Positions 1 to 12,845 of a stretch of DNA of 64,000 nt are shown one piece after another. Each line of letters begins with the position of its first letter. Within the stretch, counting starts at the first letter, position 1. This stretch comes from Phialophora verrucosa. Lineage: Eukaryota > Ascomycota > Eurotiomycetes > Chaetothyriales > Herpotrichiellaceae. Below the pieces are notes generated by a model. The model searched no databases, was not told where the DNA came from, and saw only the letters and a list, made by a program, of their open reading frames with translations. A program made the position numbers and the translations under genes. Location of the stretch: the NCBI GenBank assembly GCA_002099365.1, contig MSED01000007.1, positions 1,302,001 through 1,366,000 of the forward strand, given 5' to 3'.

Positions 1-202
1 CATCTTCACGTCTCCTCCCTTGTTCCCGGTTGTCGACTCTTGCGGACCTTGTATTTACCCCGCCCTAATTCTCTCTACCATGCATTGATCGACTCTGTTA
101 TGACTGCGGCGCATTGTTTTGGACTTGCGAGTCTGTGGATGAATTCATGAACCTGCCACCACCCTCAATCGCGTTTGACAGCTCTCCTAGCTCTCCTCCA
201 TC
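1..202 (+). promoter_or_regulatory. 5' flank / leader of the APC3 gene
   Basis: This pyrimidine-rich stretch precedes the APC3 start codon and has no coding potential of its own. It must hold the 5' UTR and part of the promoter. An ATG at about 148 is followed by a short out-of-frame reading frame and could act as an upstream ORF, but I have no support for its use. Confidence 0.4.
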
Positions 203-2682
203 ATGGCACCTACAACCCATTCCCCCGTCACCTCCCAGCTACGCCAGTTAATCTACTACCACCTCGACAACAACCTGCTCAAAAATGCCCTCTTCCTCGC
301 ATCCCGCCTAGTCGCCTATGAATCTCGTTCTCCCGAGGCAGCCTACCTTCTCGCCTACTGCCAATTCCAATCGGGATTTCTCAAAGCCGCATGGGATACC
401 TCTCGCGCTTTCGCGGTCAAAGGCAGCCACCTGGGGTGCGCCTACGTCTTTGCCCAGTCCTCACTCGAGCTCGGGCGCTTCCTCGAAGGTCTCACTGCAC
501 TCGAGAAATGTAAACACCTCTGGCAGAACAGAAACTCGTGGGGTCAACATAATGAGTCGAGACGACAACATCTACCTGACGCCGCAGCCGTATTGTGTTT
601 GAAAGGCAAGCTATGGAAGGCCCACAAGAACATTGATCAAGCCGTCGAATGCTGGGCGGCCTCGCTCAAGATGAATCCATTCATGTGGGATGCGTTTACC
701 GGGCTGTGTGATGCAGGCGCAAAGATTGCCGTGCCCAATATCTACCGGTTGAACGAAGAATTAATAGCCGCCGTTCATTTGAACCAGCAGCAAAGTGCCA
801 AGATTGAGCATCCGCCCGCAGAGAAGAGTCACGTCCCGTCGGATCCATTCGTGTCTACTCAAAGACCCAATAGACCACAAAACAACGTGCTGTGGGAGAA
901 ACTCAACGGGAGCAAAGTGAGCGTCAACACCGTCAGCACAATTTTGGATGAGGAAGGCATGGCCACTCCTGCAACGGAACCCGAACTTGACCAAGGCGTG
1001 CTTCAAGGTGCACCTACCAATCAGCAGAACGAACCGCCTGCCGCACCCATGCGGAAGACAAAGACCTCGGCAGAGTCACAGGCAGATCCACCGCCCAGGT
1101 GGAAGGCCGGGTCGACTCGGATGAGGTCAAAGATGAAAGGTGTATCGGATGATGCGACTACTGTCTTGCAAGATCCTCCTCCGCCCCCACCGGCAGCGCC
1201 TTCTAAGAGAACGGTCTCGGGTCAACCCACCGCGCACGTAGCGCCGTCCAGTATTGCCGAGGGAACGAGGAGAAGCAATAGGTTGCTCAATACCGCGAGG
1301 CCTCCTAGTGCGAGTAGTATGGCAGGGAGCAAGATCTCCTCTTTGGCCAACACCCTTGGGCTACGAGAAGGTCGCGATATCAAGAAGGCAAAAGCTCCAG
1401 CCATGAAGGGCCGCACGGCAAATGCCTCGACCGTAGGGAGGGTCGTAAGCGGGAATAGAACGAGGACAGGCTCGGCAGATCAGATGGACGTGGACGCCAA
1501 AGAACAAAAGCCGACAACCAATGTCGGCGCACCCCCTCCGCTACCGCCCATAGCAAATCCCAAAACTCGACTGTCCTCAACCGTCGATCAAGAGATCCGA
1601 GCCCTCCAAGAACTCCTCGAACTGTTTGGAAGGATCGCTTCGGCTCAACTCAGCCTCACCAACTACGACTGTCAAAACGCCATCCAAATGTATAATGCCC
1701 TGCCGTCATTCCACCGCGAAACACCCTACATCCTATCCCAGATCGCAAAAGCATACTACGAACAAGCCCAGTACGCCGAGGCCGAGAAATTCTTCATCCG
1801 CGTTCGACAACTCGCTCCTACCCGCCTCGAAGACATGGAGGTCTATTCCACCGTGCTCTGGCACCTGAAATCTGAAATTGAACTCGCATATCTCGCGCAC
1901 GAACTGATTGAAATTGATCGACTGTCACCACAGGCGTGGTGCGCGATCGGCAACTCCTTCTCCCTGCAACGCGAACACGAACAAGCGCTGAAATGCTTCA
2001 AAAGATCCACACAGCTCGACTCGTCCTTTGCCTATGGATTTACGCTCCAAGGGCACGAATACATCGCCAATGAAGAATTCGAGAAGGCCCTCGACGCGTA
2101 TCGCTCGGCCATCTCCGCCGACTCTAGGCACTACAATGCATGGTACGGCCTGGGTAAGGTCTACGAAAAGATGGGCAAGTGGAGCATCGCCGAGCAGCAC
2201 TATCGTACCGCCGCTAAGATCAACCCCACGAATGCTGTGCTCATCTGCTGCATCGGTCTGGTACTTGAGAAGCAGAAACACCCCGAAGACGCACTCCTCA
2301 TGTATACCCGAGCGTGCTCCCTCGCACCGCAGTCCGCGCTTAGCAGATTCAAGAAAGCACGTTGTCTAATGTCACTTGGACGGCCGAAGGAAGCGCTTGC
2401 GGAGCTGAAGATCCTGAGGGACGTAGTTCCTGATGAGGCCAACGTGTGGTTCCTAATGGGCCGGCTGTACAAGACTCTGAGAGAGAAGGGCAATGCGGTG
2501 AGGGCCTTTACTATGGCGTTGAATTTGGATCCAAAGGTATGTGGTTTGGTTTCCTTCCTATTCGTACGTTGGTCTTCGTGCTGATGGTTTCTTCTTGCTA
2601 GGCCGCCCAGTACATCAAGGATGCAATGGAGAGTCTGGATGACGATGAAGATGAATTTGACGACGACGAGGATATGGAGTGA
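203..2682 (+). CDS. cdc27: Anaphase-promoting complex subunit 3 (Cdc27/BimA), TPR protein
   Basis: Scaffold TPR subunit of the APC/C ubiquitin ligase that targets cyclin B and securin; it binds the IR tails of the Cdc20/Cdh1 activators in the nucleus. Two exons, 203..2536 and 2602..2682, are separated by a 65 bp GT..AG intron with a phase 0 junction, giving 804 residues, the usual size for fungal Cdc27. An N-terminal TPR block (about residues 1-190) is followed by a long low-complexity Pro/Ser/basic linker (about 200-470). A C-terminal array of about eight 34-residue TPR units (about 490-785) comes next, with repeated A-x-x-x-[FY]-x-x-A patterns. The second exon encodes only a 26-residue acidic tail rich in Asp and Glu. 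Without splicing, the frame would end in an unrelated hydrophobic tail, which supports the intron. It is transcribed towards the repeat-protein gene. Confidence 0.93.
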
Positions 2683-4133
2683 TGAGAAGTTATTCTTTTT
2701 GTGGCCTTTTCTATTCGGAACTTTTGATCTTCACTTCCTCCAATCGAGGCAGGCGATGTCTTGAAAGAGAATGTGCGATGTGATCATGGCAGTCTGGCGG
2801 TTCATGGATCTGCTCATGTCGTATGGTCGTCCGAGGACCGTATTGCCATGACTAAGAAAGAATCAGAGTTACTAGCCAGTCGACTTCTCCCACCCCCACG
2901 GCACATCAACCATGGAAGGGAACGACACACCGAGGCTCCCTCCCTTCCACAATGACGGAAATGGCAGTGTAGGCCAGAGCGCAGAAGAACTCTGTGGCGT
3001 TGACGATTGATCGAGGAATAAAGCGCGGAGTGGCTTACGATTCTGTGCTTTCAAACGTTTGCATTTCCTGTTGGCTGTTTGTCTTTGCGAGCTGGCCTAT
3101 CATAACCGATTTTGATTTTTCTGCTTTGCTGGTGTGCTTGCTTGTATTGCTTGTATGAATGCATGGCGTGGCGTGGCGAGGCGAGGCGAGGCAAGGAGCG
3201 ACAAAGGCATCTCGGGCGGGAAACGGAATGAATGGTACGGGACAATTAATGGGCTGGCGCTTTGACTTCATGATGCATATGGACCGACAAAAAGGCAGGG
3301 ACACACGCACAGTGCATAGAGATAAGGCATTTCTCATCTTAGCGCAGCACAGCACAGTACAGCACAGTATGAGACACTACAGTACAGTGACGAACCCGCC
3401 AAGGGAATGAATGCCATTAATGACCTTAGGGTCAGAGAACTCGAGACGATGAACCGTGACGCCTACATCATATGATGCATGGTCTGTGGATCGACGACGT
3501 TGTACTGTCAGATCCGATTCATCCGGCTTTGGCTGGAAATAAACATGAGTGTGGGCATGAGCGCTATGCAATGATTCTTGTGTACATGGAATGATATATG
3601 CTCGATGCGAAACAAACAGACACACAAGGGTGCGTGCATTCGTGTGTAAGTATTGGTTTGGAATATACAAAGTGCAGGACAGCACAAGGCAGCACAGAGC
3701 ACCAGAGTGACAGGGAGTTGAAGAATTGTAGAATCGATTCAGACGGTCCCAGACTTCCAACCTGCACTTTGGAAAGTCAGGTCAATTCGACGGCTATGTA
3801 TACAGGTCACGTCGTCAATGGTTGATATACAGGGCATCGTGACTCTGGGGGTTTTGTATAACCCCTCGGAAGCGAACATACAGCATTGGGCACGTAAACA
3901 AACTATGGTATCATTGAAAAGCAAACGCCGGCCAGCAACAAGCGATTCATAACATAGATCTCAGCCTCGCCGATAACAGCACGTCCAGGCATTAGCAGGA
4001 TCATGACCCATGACCCGATTTTCGGAGCCCCAGATGCCTTCCCAAGGCATCAGCATCACCCTCATACCATGTTCGTTTTCGTATAATTTTCTTCCCAACG
4101 TTCTTCCTTCCACCGCGCTCAACTTGTCCTTCG
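2683..4133. other. Convergent 3' intergenic region with simple repeats
   Basis: This 1.45 kb lies between the 3' ends of the APC3 gene and the repeat-protein gene. The small frames here look random. It carries short degenerate tandem repeats: a GGCGT/GGCGA run near 3168-3193 and two clusters of CAGCACA/CAGTACA units near 3343-3390 and 3675-3705. I see no gene. Confidence 0.5.
3168..3193. repeat. Degenerate GGCGT/GGCGA pentamer tandem repeat
   Basis: About five consecutive pentamers, two ending in T and then three ending in A, lie in the non-coding 3' flank between two convergent genes. It is a simple-sequence tract with no evident function. Confidence 0.7.
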
Positions 4134-7100
4134 TCACAACTCGTCCTTGACGTAATTCGTGGCGCTGCTGACGGACTCGCTCACCGCACTTGCCGCACTG
4201 GCGAGAGTATCGCTTACGGCGCTGGCCGCACCGCTGGCGCCTTCACCCACATCACTGTAAAATGCAGCGATCCTGCTCTGCGCACTCTCAACAGCCTCGG
4301 CGATTTGAGAGTTGATGCTCTCCGTGTAGCTCTGCTCGGGCCCATAAAAGGCCTGAGAGACCTGTGCTCGCACGGTATCGACAGTATCGCTTACCGCGGA
4401 GGCAGCATAAGCGACATTCTCCGAGGCAATAGAGGAAGCAGAGGCATAAGTATCTGCAGCACCACTAGTGAGCGACTCGACCGTTCCAGTTGGCGTGCCA
4501 TAAACAGCAACGCTGACAGCGTCTTGCGCGCTCCTGGCCAGATCAGCAAATGATGACGACGCAGCTTCAGCGTAGCCAACAGGTGTGCCATAGATTGCCT
4601 CGCTCACGGCGCCGGCGACGGAAGAGTAACTATCTGCCACAGCGGAGGTAGCCTGTTCCACTGTACCCTTCTGTGTCCCGTAGACTTGTGCACTCGCTGC
4701 GTCCACGGCGGCATTGAGTTGATCAGTCACCGAGTCCAGGATCGAGGAGACTTGAGGCGGAGGGGTGAAGTAGGACCCGGCAGCGGACGAAATGGAAGAA
4801 GCGGCAGATGACGCAGAACTGTATGCCTCGCCTGCAAGACTAGAGACCGAATCATAGCCAGTATAGTACGCAGAGCTGAGGCGGCTCATCACCGACTCGG
4901 TAAAATCGGGCTCTTTTCCGACGATCAATTCAGACACGTAAGATTGAATGATGACGTATTTGTCGCCAGCATAGTCTGTGACTTGGGACGAATATTCTCC
5001 TGCCTTGCTAGCGTAGTCGTCGTAGAATGGCTTCGGAGTTCCATAAATCTGTTCGCTTGCTTTAGATACAAGAGCCTCCCAATTTTGAGAAGCGACGCTG
5101 GAGACCGACTCGAAGGATCCAGTTGGAGCACCGTAGAGGGCAGTGCTTGCTCCATAGCTTGCTGCTGAGAGTGACGATGATGCTGCGGATATGGCGGCGT
5201 CATATTGAGCTGAAATAGAATCAAGGACGCTTTGGGCAGGAGACGTCTCCGTCGCGCCCAGTGCCGAAGATGCTGCCTGGAGAGCCGCCGAATATTGAGA
5301 AGCAGCCGCAGACGATGCCGCATCGTACTGGGAGGATGCTGAGTCCAAAACGCTCTGGTAGTATGGAGCTGGAGTGCCGTAAACAGCGGTGCTTGCAGAA
5401 TAGCTGGCCGCGGATAGAGACGCTGATGCGGCAGATACTGCAGCCTCATATTGCGATGAGATCGAGTCGATGACATCCTGCGCGGCAGATCCCTTGTTCT
5501 TGCCAGTCGCCGAGGACGCCGACTCTAGCAGTGCTGAATACTGAGAGGCGGCGGCCGATGTCGCAGCGTCATATTGTGATGATGCGGCATCAAAGGCACT
5601 TTGATAGAATGGAGCAGGGGTGCCGTAGATGGCAGTGCTTGCAGCGTAAGAGGCAGACGACAAGGAAGAGGATGCGGCGTCCACGGCGCCGGAATATGCT
5701 GCTAGGGCTTCCTCCCACAAGCTTTGTGCTGTTGTTCCGGAGGACGAGCTGAATGCACTGAGGCTAGCGGCGGCGGCCGAGGAAGCCGCAGCATATTGAG
5801 AGGAGGCCGAGTCAATGAGACTTTGATAAGCCGGCACCGGTGTTCCGTAGATTCCAACCGATGCGGCACTTGACAGACTACTCAGGACGGGCGTAGGTGT
5901 ACCATATATTGCGCTTGAAGCCGCCTGGACAAAATCATCGTATTGCTCGTGTGCGAGGCCGACCGCGGCGTAATAGTTCTTCTTGACATCTTGAAGATAT
6001 CTTTCGTGAGCAGGTGCTGGAGTGGCGCCTACCGCGACCTTGGCCCTGGAATATTGCGCGGAAGCTGCGGCAATCGAGTCTCGCAGTCTTGCGGAAGCCA
6101 GCGAGCTGACGGACTCGAATGGGTTCGTTGTAGGGACCGCACTGGACACAGCAGTCCGGGCGGCATTGAGCCTGCTGTTGGCAGCATCCACGGCACCAGA
6201 GTACGCGGACTCGATGGAAGAAAACATCTGCTCATGTATCGGCTTAGGAGTGCCGGAGATCTGTTTGGAAGCGACAGATTTTGCGGCAACGTAGTTTTCC
6301 TGTGCTCGGCTGATCGCATCGCTGTAAAGAGAGCTGGCTTGTTGTAGTACGGAATCAGTAACAGGAGTTGGGGTGCCGTAGATGACGGAGCTGGCAGCGG
6401 CCACCGCTCGGTTGTAATTGTCGGACGCTGCATTTGTAATGCCTTCTACCGTGCCTGTCGGCGTCCCATACAAGGCACTGGAGGCTGCAGCCAACGCACT
6501 CGAGTACTGCTCACTTGCGACAGATGACAAGCTCTCCACCGTGCCTTGGGTGGTTCCGTAAATTGCTTCAGAGACAGCCCGTGTGACATCTGCGTAGTGG
6601 TCACCCGCTGCATTGACAACGTTCTGCAGGTTCTCCGAGAACGACGAGCCTTCACTGTCGAAAACGTCGTCAAGAATGGGTATAGACCCTGTCACTTCGG
6701 CGGCCATGGCTCCAGCGAAGACCTTGGAGACTCGTGTTGATGCTGAATCGGCAGCGGATGAGGCAGAGCTCGCGGCACCATCGGCATCAGAGCTGGCCGA
6801 GGACATGACATTAGACGAAGGCGAAATGAGCGATTCAATAGATGCCGAGTGTGAACTTGCAGAACTCGCCGCGTCATCAGTTAGACCTGAGGCATTCTCG
6901 GATGCATCTGAAAGAATTGCTTCCGCAGTGCCAGTGCTGGTCCCAACGACAATCGATGAGACAGATCCGTAGGCATCGTCGGCGGCACCACTGACTTCGG
7001 ATATCACAGACTCGCCGGGCTGTGCCACGGAAGATTCATAGGCCGACGAAACTGATGAGACGACTTCATTGGCCACTTCACTAGCTTGGGACGTGGCGGA

Positions 7101-9097
7101 CTCAACGGTGCCAGTAGTTGTGCCGACCACAGCAGACGACGCAGAAGAGACTGCCTCTGCGGCAGAGTCGCTGGCTTGGGACAGCGCAGAGCTTGCAGAT
7201 TGCATACCTGCTGTCGAAGCACCCTGGAGCTCGGCAACCAAGCTAGAAGCAGCAGAAACCGCCTCGGCAGGCATACTTCGAGTCTCGAAGTCGTCGGAAG
7301 CATCCCGTGCCTTCAATTTCCACTGAGCGACGCTCTTAAGTCGGGCGAGTTCTTTGGCAGCGTCCTCGGTCAAGGCCATGCTTTCTTCTGTGATTTGGCG
7401 AGCAGTAGCAAGTGCCTCTTCCGCCTCTTCGCTTCTCATGGCGACGTCCTGCACCTCGGTCTTCCATTCATCGAGCTTCTTCCGCAAAGCGTGGAACTTC
7501 TCCCAATGCTTATAAGTGACGCCGTCCATCCAAGCCCAACGCATGCCAACCTCCTGGAGCCCGACATCTTTAACGCCGTCTAAGACTTCCAGGGTTGAGG
7601 CAGAAGCAGCCGTGAGTCGCTGTATCAGACCTCGTTCGAAGTTCTGTGACCATTCTCGGACGTTCTTAGCACGTGCCTTGATTTCGGCACCTGCAGCTCT
7701 AATAGTGCCAAGGATATCTTCTGCGGCTCTCTTGACCTCGTCTGCATTAGCATCGTCTGCGAGAGAGGCGATTGTAGATTTGATCTTGGACTTGACGTTA
7801 TCCAGCTCGTTCTCCGTGGTCTTCTCCAGTGCTGTAGCCAATCGTCGGCCAACGCCGTCGATATCACTCTTGACCAGGCCGCTAACAATAGATGTGACCC
7901 GTTCTCGAAGGTCGTCGCTCCCCTTGTCAGCTGCCACGGCGAACTTCTTCTGCCAGGTTCGCAAATCTTCGACAATTTGTTCTTCTGTGGCGCTAACGAC
8001 CGGTGGCCTGACACGCTCCTTGACGGTCGGTTGAGACACTTGAGTGGATGTGGCGGTAGCGGGCTCTGGCTCGTCTTCAGACTCGAACATTGCATAGACG
8101 TCATCGATCGATCCGGTGGGCGTTGCGCTTGGCGCAGCGGAGGGGGTGAAAGTAGCCTGCGCTTTGTCAACCTCATCCATGGCAGCCTTGACATGTCGGC
8201 TTTCTCGATATTTGGCGATTCGTTCGTTGATCATGACCAGTTGGGGCCTGACATTATCGCTGTACAAGCCCTTGACCAAAGGCAAGAGAGTACCATCGAC
8301 GAAGATGACGATGTCACCCCAGGCGTGTCGCAGGAAAGGATATGCCGTGTTCAAGGCAAACTCCTGAGACGCATTATATGCTTTTCCGACGTGCGGGTGG
8401 GCGTATTCTACTGCGGGAAGGAGATGTTGTGAATAGACGCGATAGGCAGAATCGCGAGTCGTGGTGTAATATGGGTGAACCACCGCGGCCAACTGGTCAA
8501 CGTGGGGAGCCAAGTTCTTCTCATAAAGCTTCGCAGCATTGTCTCGTGCCAAATCGATCTGCGGCAGAACCTGCTTTTCCCATTGAGCCTGAGAATATGC
8601 CTTTGCTACGTCAATTTGTGGGGCGGCATATTTGGCGTAGTTGACTTGTGCAATCTTCGACGCAGGGCGGACCAGTCGTGTGTTGACCAAATGTGCATAA
8701 GGCTCAGCCATAGCAACATATTGGGCTGCGTACTCATCGTAGTACGGCTGCACATGGGGTTGTACGTATTCTTTTGTAGACAGATATGGTCGACAGATCA
8801 TGGGAGACGAGTCGGTGAGGGCGGTCGGTGAGGAGGGACATCGAAATAGGATTGTGAATATTGAGTACCATATGGCAAGCCTGTATCGCGGTTAGACATC
8901 CTGATCATCAGTTGGAGGGACAGATCACACCTGGCAGCATTATTGAAAAGCCATGATGTCCAGCTGCGTCGAGACTGGGGGTTTTTTGTCCGCCGAACAG
9001 GCGGACCGACAGCATGCCCATTTACATGACCGTTTGTATGGCCATTGGGTCTATCCTTGATGCCCTCAACGGGCCCTACGTCTTCAGCTACTGCCAT
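4134..9097 (-). CDS. Giant Ala/Ser-rich repeat protein with N-terminal hydrophobic anchor and C-terminal KDEL
   Basis: Two exons, 9097..8931 and 8880..4134, flank a 50 bp intron. The phase 2 junction is exact and gives 1,637 residues. Residues 1-45 are polar (NGH repeats, then basic). Residues 46-68 form a W/F/I/L-rich hydrophobic stretch, immediately created by the splice. Residues about 85-310 hold periodic Tyr/Pro-punctuated helical segments. About 320-560 is charged and coiled-coil-like. From about 590 to the end, roughly 15-18 degenerate units of 35-60 residues are built on a YGTP-x-P or YGTPTGTVES core followed by Ala/Ser-rich helix. The last four residues are KDEL, the classical ER-retrieval signal. 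I infer a secretory-pathway or ER-lumen protein with a type II anchor; amphipathic-helix lipid association is a weaker alternative. No enzyme domain is seen. The function is unknown; the gene model is firm. Confidence 0.82.
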
Positions 9098-9776
9098 GGC
9101 AGCGATGATGACCAGGAGTTGGTCAGCACCAGGGTCGTTTCGCTCGAGATCGACGTGGAGTCAATGAAATTGGCTGGGTTTCGGCCGCCCTCAATCAAAG
9201 GACGATGCAAGACAACGAGGAGAAAAGGAGCCCCAAGGGACGATGCAGACAGGAGAGGATGATGCCTGGTCGATGAGGAAGGACTGGAGGAAGGTAGAAT
9301 GGAAACGAAATGTGGAGGCTGTCGAGGTTGTGGCACGATGGGGAGAAGCTCCGTGTATGAAAGTTGCAGCCACTGCGTCACAGCATAAAATGTCAACTAG
9401 GCATAAACCTGCGACACGGCCAGTAGCAGCCACAAGACTGTTTGTCCAAGAGGTGGCCAGGCAGCGATAAGCACGATAATCAGCTTCCCTTGTCCTCAAG
9501 AGCCTGTCAGATCGGCAATGCTAACATCTTATGCGAAAGATATCTGGTTTCTTGGTGGCCACAACAAGCAGTTGGACAATGATGTCAATCCACCCACATC
9601 TGGTGGCATCCACCCCCAACTGGGGCCGGCGAGAGTTGTTGCATGTGGCTTTGCGTTGTGCCCTTTGTGCGGGATATGCTGCGCCGTAGCGCTGATGAGG
9701 GCGAGATAGGGTCAGGCAACTCACCTGGCTTCTTTCGCCACAGGCACACAAGATACGTGACGCGGGACTGCGCTCT
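9098..9776. promoter_or_regulatory. Shared divergent promoter region
   Basis: This 680 bp lies between the divergent starts of the KDEL repeat protein (-) and the Zn(2)Cys(6) factor (+). The frames here are short and without recognisable family features, so the segment presumably holds both promoters. No specific operator could be assigned. Confidence 0.4.
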
Positions 9777-11374
9777 ATGGCCGCGAGAATGAATCGGATC
9801 ACATCGCCAGTAGGGGTCAGGTCCTCGGCGCAGAAGAGCCTGGTTTCGGATAGTACGTCAACCTTGTCCTGCCACTTTTGTCGGAAGCGCAAGAGAGCGT
9901 GTGACAGGAAGACACCCGAGTGCTCATTATGTGTCAGGTCAGTATGCGGCTCAGCGCTCTATTGATGGCTCTCTGATTAGCCGCTATTATCAGACACAGG
10001 CGGCGATGTCAGTATCCTATTCCTCGGAACGCCGTGCCGATCGAGGAACAACCCATCTCTGCTCACAGCAAAAGCCAGCAGCACATCCGGTCCAACGCTG
10101 CGAGCGTCTACTTTCTCGACCAGGAGATTTTCATACGGGGACATATGGCCATAGGCGATGCCGACCTGTCTGCTCCCATTGACGTGTCAGACATGATCGG
10201 AGACAGGGCATCGATTCTCGCCACCGCCGTTGAGTACTTTGACACCATCCATTTATGGTGGTCTATCATCTCAAAGCACTCATTCTACTGCCAAGTCCTG
10301 AACCCGCTAATCCCTCGGCGCGGGGACGTTGCCTTGCTTCTGCTATGTATGAAGTTGATCGTCTGGAGGCCCACAGTCGATGAGCCGGACCCGAGAACTA
10401 CCTTATATTTGACCGCAAAACGCTACATTGCCGAGCTCGAGTCCCAAGGCACCCTCAGCATCTGTGCGCTCCAAGCTGGAATCTTGGTTGCGCTCTACGA
10501 GTTCGGCCACGGCGTCTACCCGTCTGCGCTGACTTCAATCGCTGCATGCGCCCGGTACGGGAGGGCTCTTGACATTGATCTGAGCCTGACGAGACGACCG
10601 GAGAACTCCCTCAGCTGCTTTGAGTCAGAAGAAAAGAGACGTATCTGGTGGGCAATCCTGATCCTCGACCGATTCGCTAACATCACCTGCCCGGGAAGGA
10701 GGTTCGAGACACGTGACCCAGAAGCGGATGATCTTCTTCCTGTCGATGATGCCGCCTGGGATGCAGGCACGATATCGCCCGCCGACGAAATGACTATTGC
10801 ATATCCGGCGGCAGATAAGATGGGCAGATTCGCAAAATTCGCGCAAGCTACGCATCTGCTGTGCCGCGTTCTCCAGATCAAGGCTGACACATCCACTGAC
10901 GACGATTTTCGTGAAGAACAAAAGATCCAGCTTGAAAGGACCATCCTAGCGACTATACGCATGGTCAGCGGACCCATCACCGGGCCTCAAGGCGCTCATG
11001 CGATGATTTGCTTCAGCAGCTTGTTCGTGCTGTATGGGGATACTCTGGATACGCAACCGTTGACGCCATTGGAGCAATCCCGCCGCGAACATGCCAAAGA
11101 CGTTCTGGAGCAAGGGGCTAAAACGTGCGCAATGTCGTCGTTTCATTTCCTAAAAGGATCCGGCCTTCCAACAGAGAAAGTGGCGGCACTTGTTGCACAT
11201 TGGCAATACAGAGCGGCGACATTCTTTCTTCGCATGAGATCCGAAAGGGCAAATGAAGACGATGTGGCCAATCTTGCGACCATCAAAGCCGGTTTAAGAG
11301 CACTCGAGAACCGGTGGAAAGTGGCAGGCACATACTTGAGAATGCTAGAAGCTCGAGAGTTGATGCAGTTGTGA
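9777..11374 (+). CDS. Zn(2)Cys(6) fungal transcription factor
   Basis: Two exons, 9777..9937 and 9994..11374, encode 513 residues. The binuclear zinc cluster is split by the 56 bp intron. Five cysteines (32, 35, 42, 49, 52) lie on exon 1 and the sixth (59) on exon 2, giving the canonical C-x2-C-x6-C-x6-C-x2-C-x6-C spacing followed by the usual Tyr-Pro. That spacing selects the acceptor at 9993 over the next AG six bases downstream. The rest is a fungal-specific transcription factor middle homology region (about residues 120-330), with the helix around EEKRRIWWAILILDRF typical of the family. It should be a nuclear DNA-binding regulator. No biosynthetic cluster adjoins it, so its targets cannot be guessed. 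An additional upstream exon is possible because the Met is close to the zinc cluster. Confidence 0.85.
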
Positions 11375-12845
11375 AGGAAGAGATCTATCGCGAAAATCAC
11401 GCTTCACCGTCAGAGCTGACGCAAGACACGTGCACAGACCAGAGCGGTGTGAGGCGCAATGAGTGAAACCAAGCGAGACGTCGAGATACTACCGTCCTCT
11501 CCTCAGTCTGTGTGCTGAGCTTGACTCGCGACCTGATGCGGCCCAGTGCTCGACTGTTAATGTCAAGGGTAACCCTCACCTCCGCCTCTGCCGCGAAGCA
11601 TATAAGGCTGTTGATCACAAATCAGGACCGCGCGCACTGTTTTTCTGACATCTTCCTCAGTGTCTGCACGCGCCACGAAGTCATGACCGCCATTGAGCCG
11701 ACCGTCATCCAAGCAGGAATTGAATAGACCTGACGTTCCATTCCCGCTATTGGGCGATATCTACAGTGACAAAAAGTGGCCTCTTAGGTCTGCACGAAGT
11801 TGAATATTGCTGCGACGGACGCTTCGACCATTACTGAAATGGAGATCGGCTGGTGAGTACCTCATAATGGTACACAATCCTTGAGCTTGTCAGGGGGAAA
11901 CGGCCAATCTAACACAGATCCTGGAGTCCAGATTAACCCACGATAGTGAGTGAGTTAGAGGTGGCCTGAGATCTGGCATACTTACACAGTAGGAAATGAA
12001 GGTCTCTCCTGATGCGCGACCCTTTACGTGGTTAACGCAGCAGCTCGTCCATAAACAGCCACCCTCTTCAGAATATCACGGCTTCCCTCACTATGCCTAT
12101 CCGACTTGCGCAGCATCCTGTGTGCAGCCATCATATAGCCAATGTCGATGCACCGATGAGGTTTCATACCGATGTGCAAGGACCCATAAATGTGGCAACG
12201 TTGGAAGACAGCGAGAGAGCCAATATAGCTCTTTAGTCTTTTTGCCGTCGACAACGCCCATTTCCTCCAATATGCTGGAAGAAACATGAGGAGATTGTCA
12301 ACGAGTAGACAATTATTTGCAGAAGACGAGGCTGCCCGCCGTGGCTTGGGAGTCAGATGTCCATCGATGCCTATCACCGGGCCAGCACTCCATTCTCTAC
12401 TGGGGAGGCCGGGGCCTTGTACGCGCAATGGCGAGACTGCTAGAGAGAAGATCGTCTTGTTGCTGTCTCTTGGCTCCCACCTGATCCGACTCCTATTCTC
12501 CCCTTTCACGAAAACGGCGAGCTGAACAATCATTGAGACCACCTTCTCACAGATATCACTTGCTTTCTTTGCGGCCCGATGCCGCGCACACACACCCTTT
12601 TTGGATCCAATGCCTTGTCTTCTTCGGGTGGTACTCCTACCGAGCTCATCACTTCTCAGTATCTGATGCACTCTGCGGGAAAGCTCAAGATCCATCATTT
12701 GTCTTCTCTTTCTGGCGGATATCACAGTCGTTTCAATCTATTCTCCTTTCCACCGGATATTTCAGGCTTTCGTCGGCCAACTCTCAGACCTGCTTTTCAT
12801 TTCTTTTCGTCTCGTCTCGTCTCGACTCATCTTCTGCGACGCAAC
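11375..12845. other. Intergenic region, including the pyrimidine-rich leader of the Gln-rich gene
   Basis: A 1.47 kb gap. The last 300 bp is strongly CT-rich with TCTCGTCTCGTCTCG-type runs near 12810-12830, typical of a fungal promoter or leader. An open frame on the minus strand (12024-12725) has no family features and is treated as chance. No RNA gene is seen. Confidence 0.45.

Noticed and set aside
12024..12725. 233-codon minus-strand open frame in the gap before the Gln-rich gene
   Set aside because: No family features and implausible composition. It covers the CT-rich leader of the downstream gene; its reverse strand is pyrimidine-rich promoter. Treated as chance.
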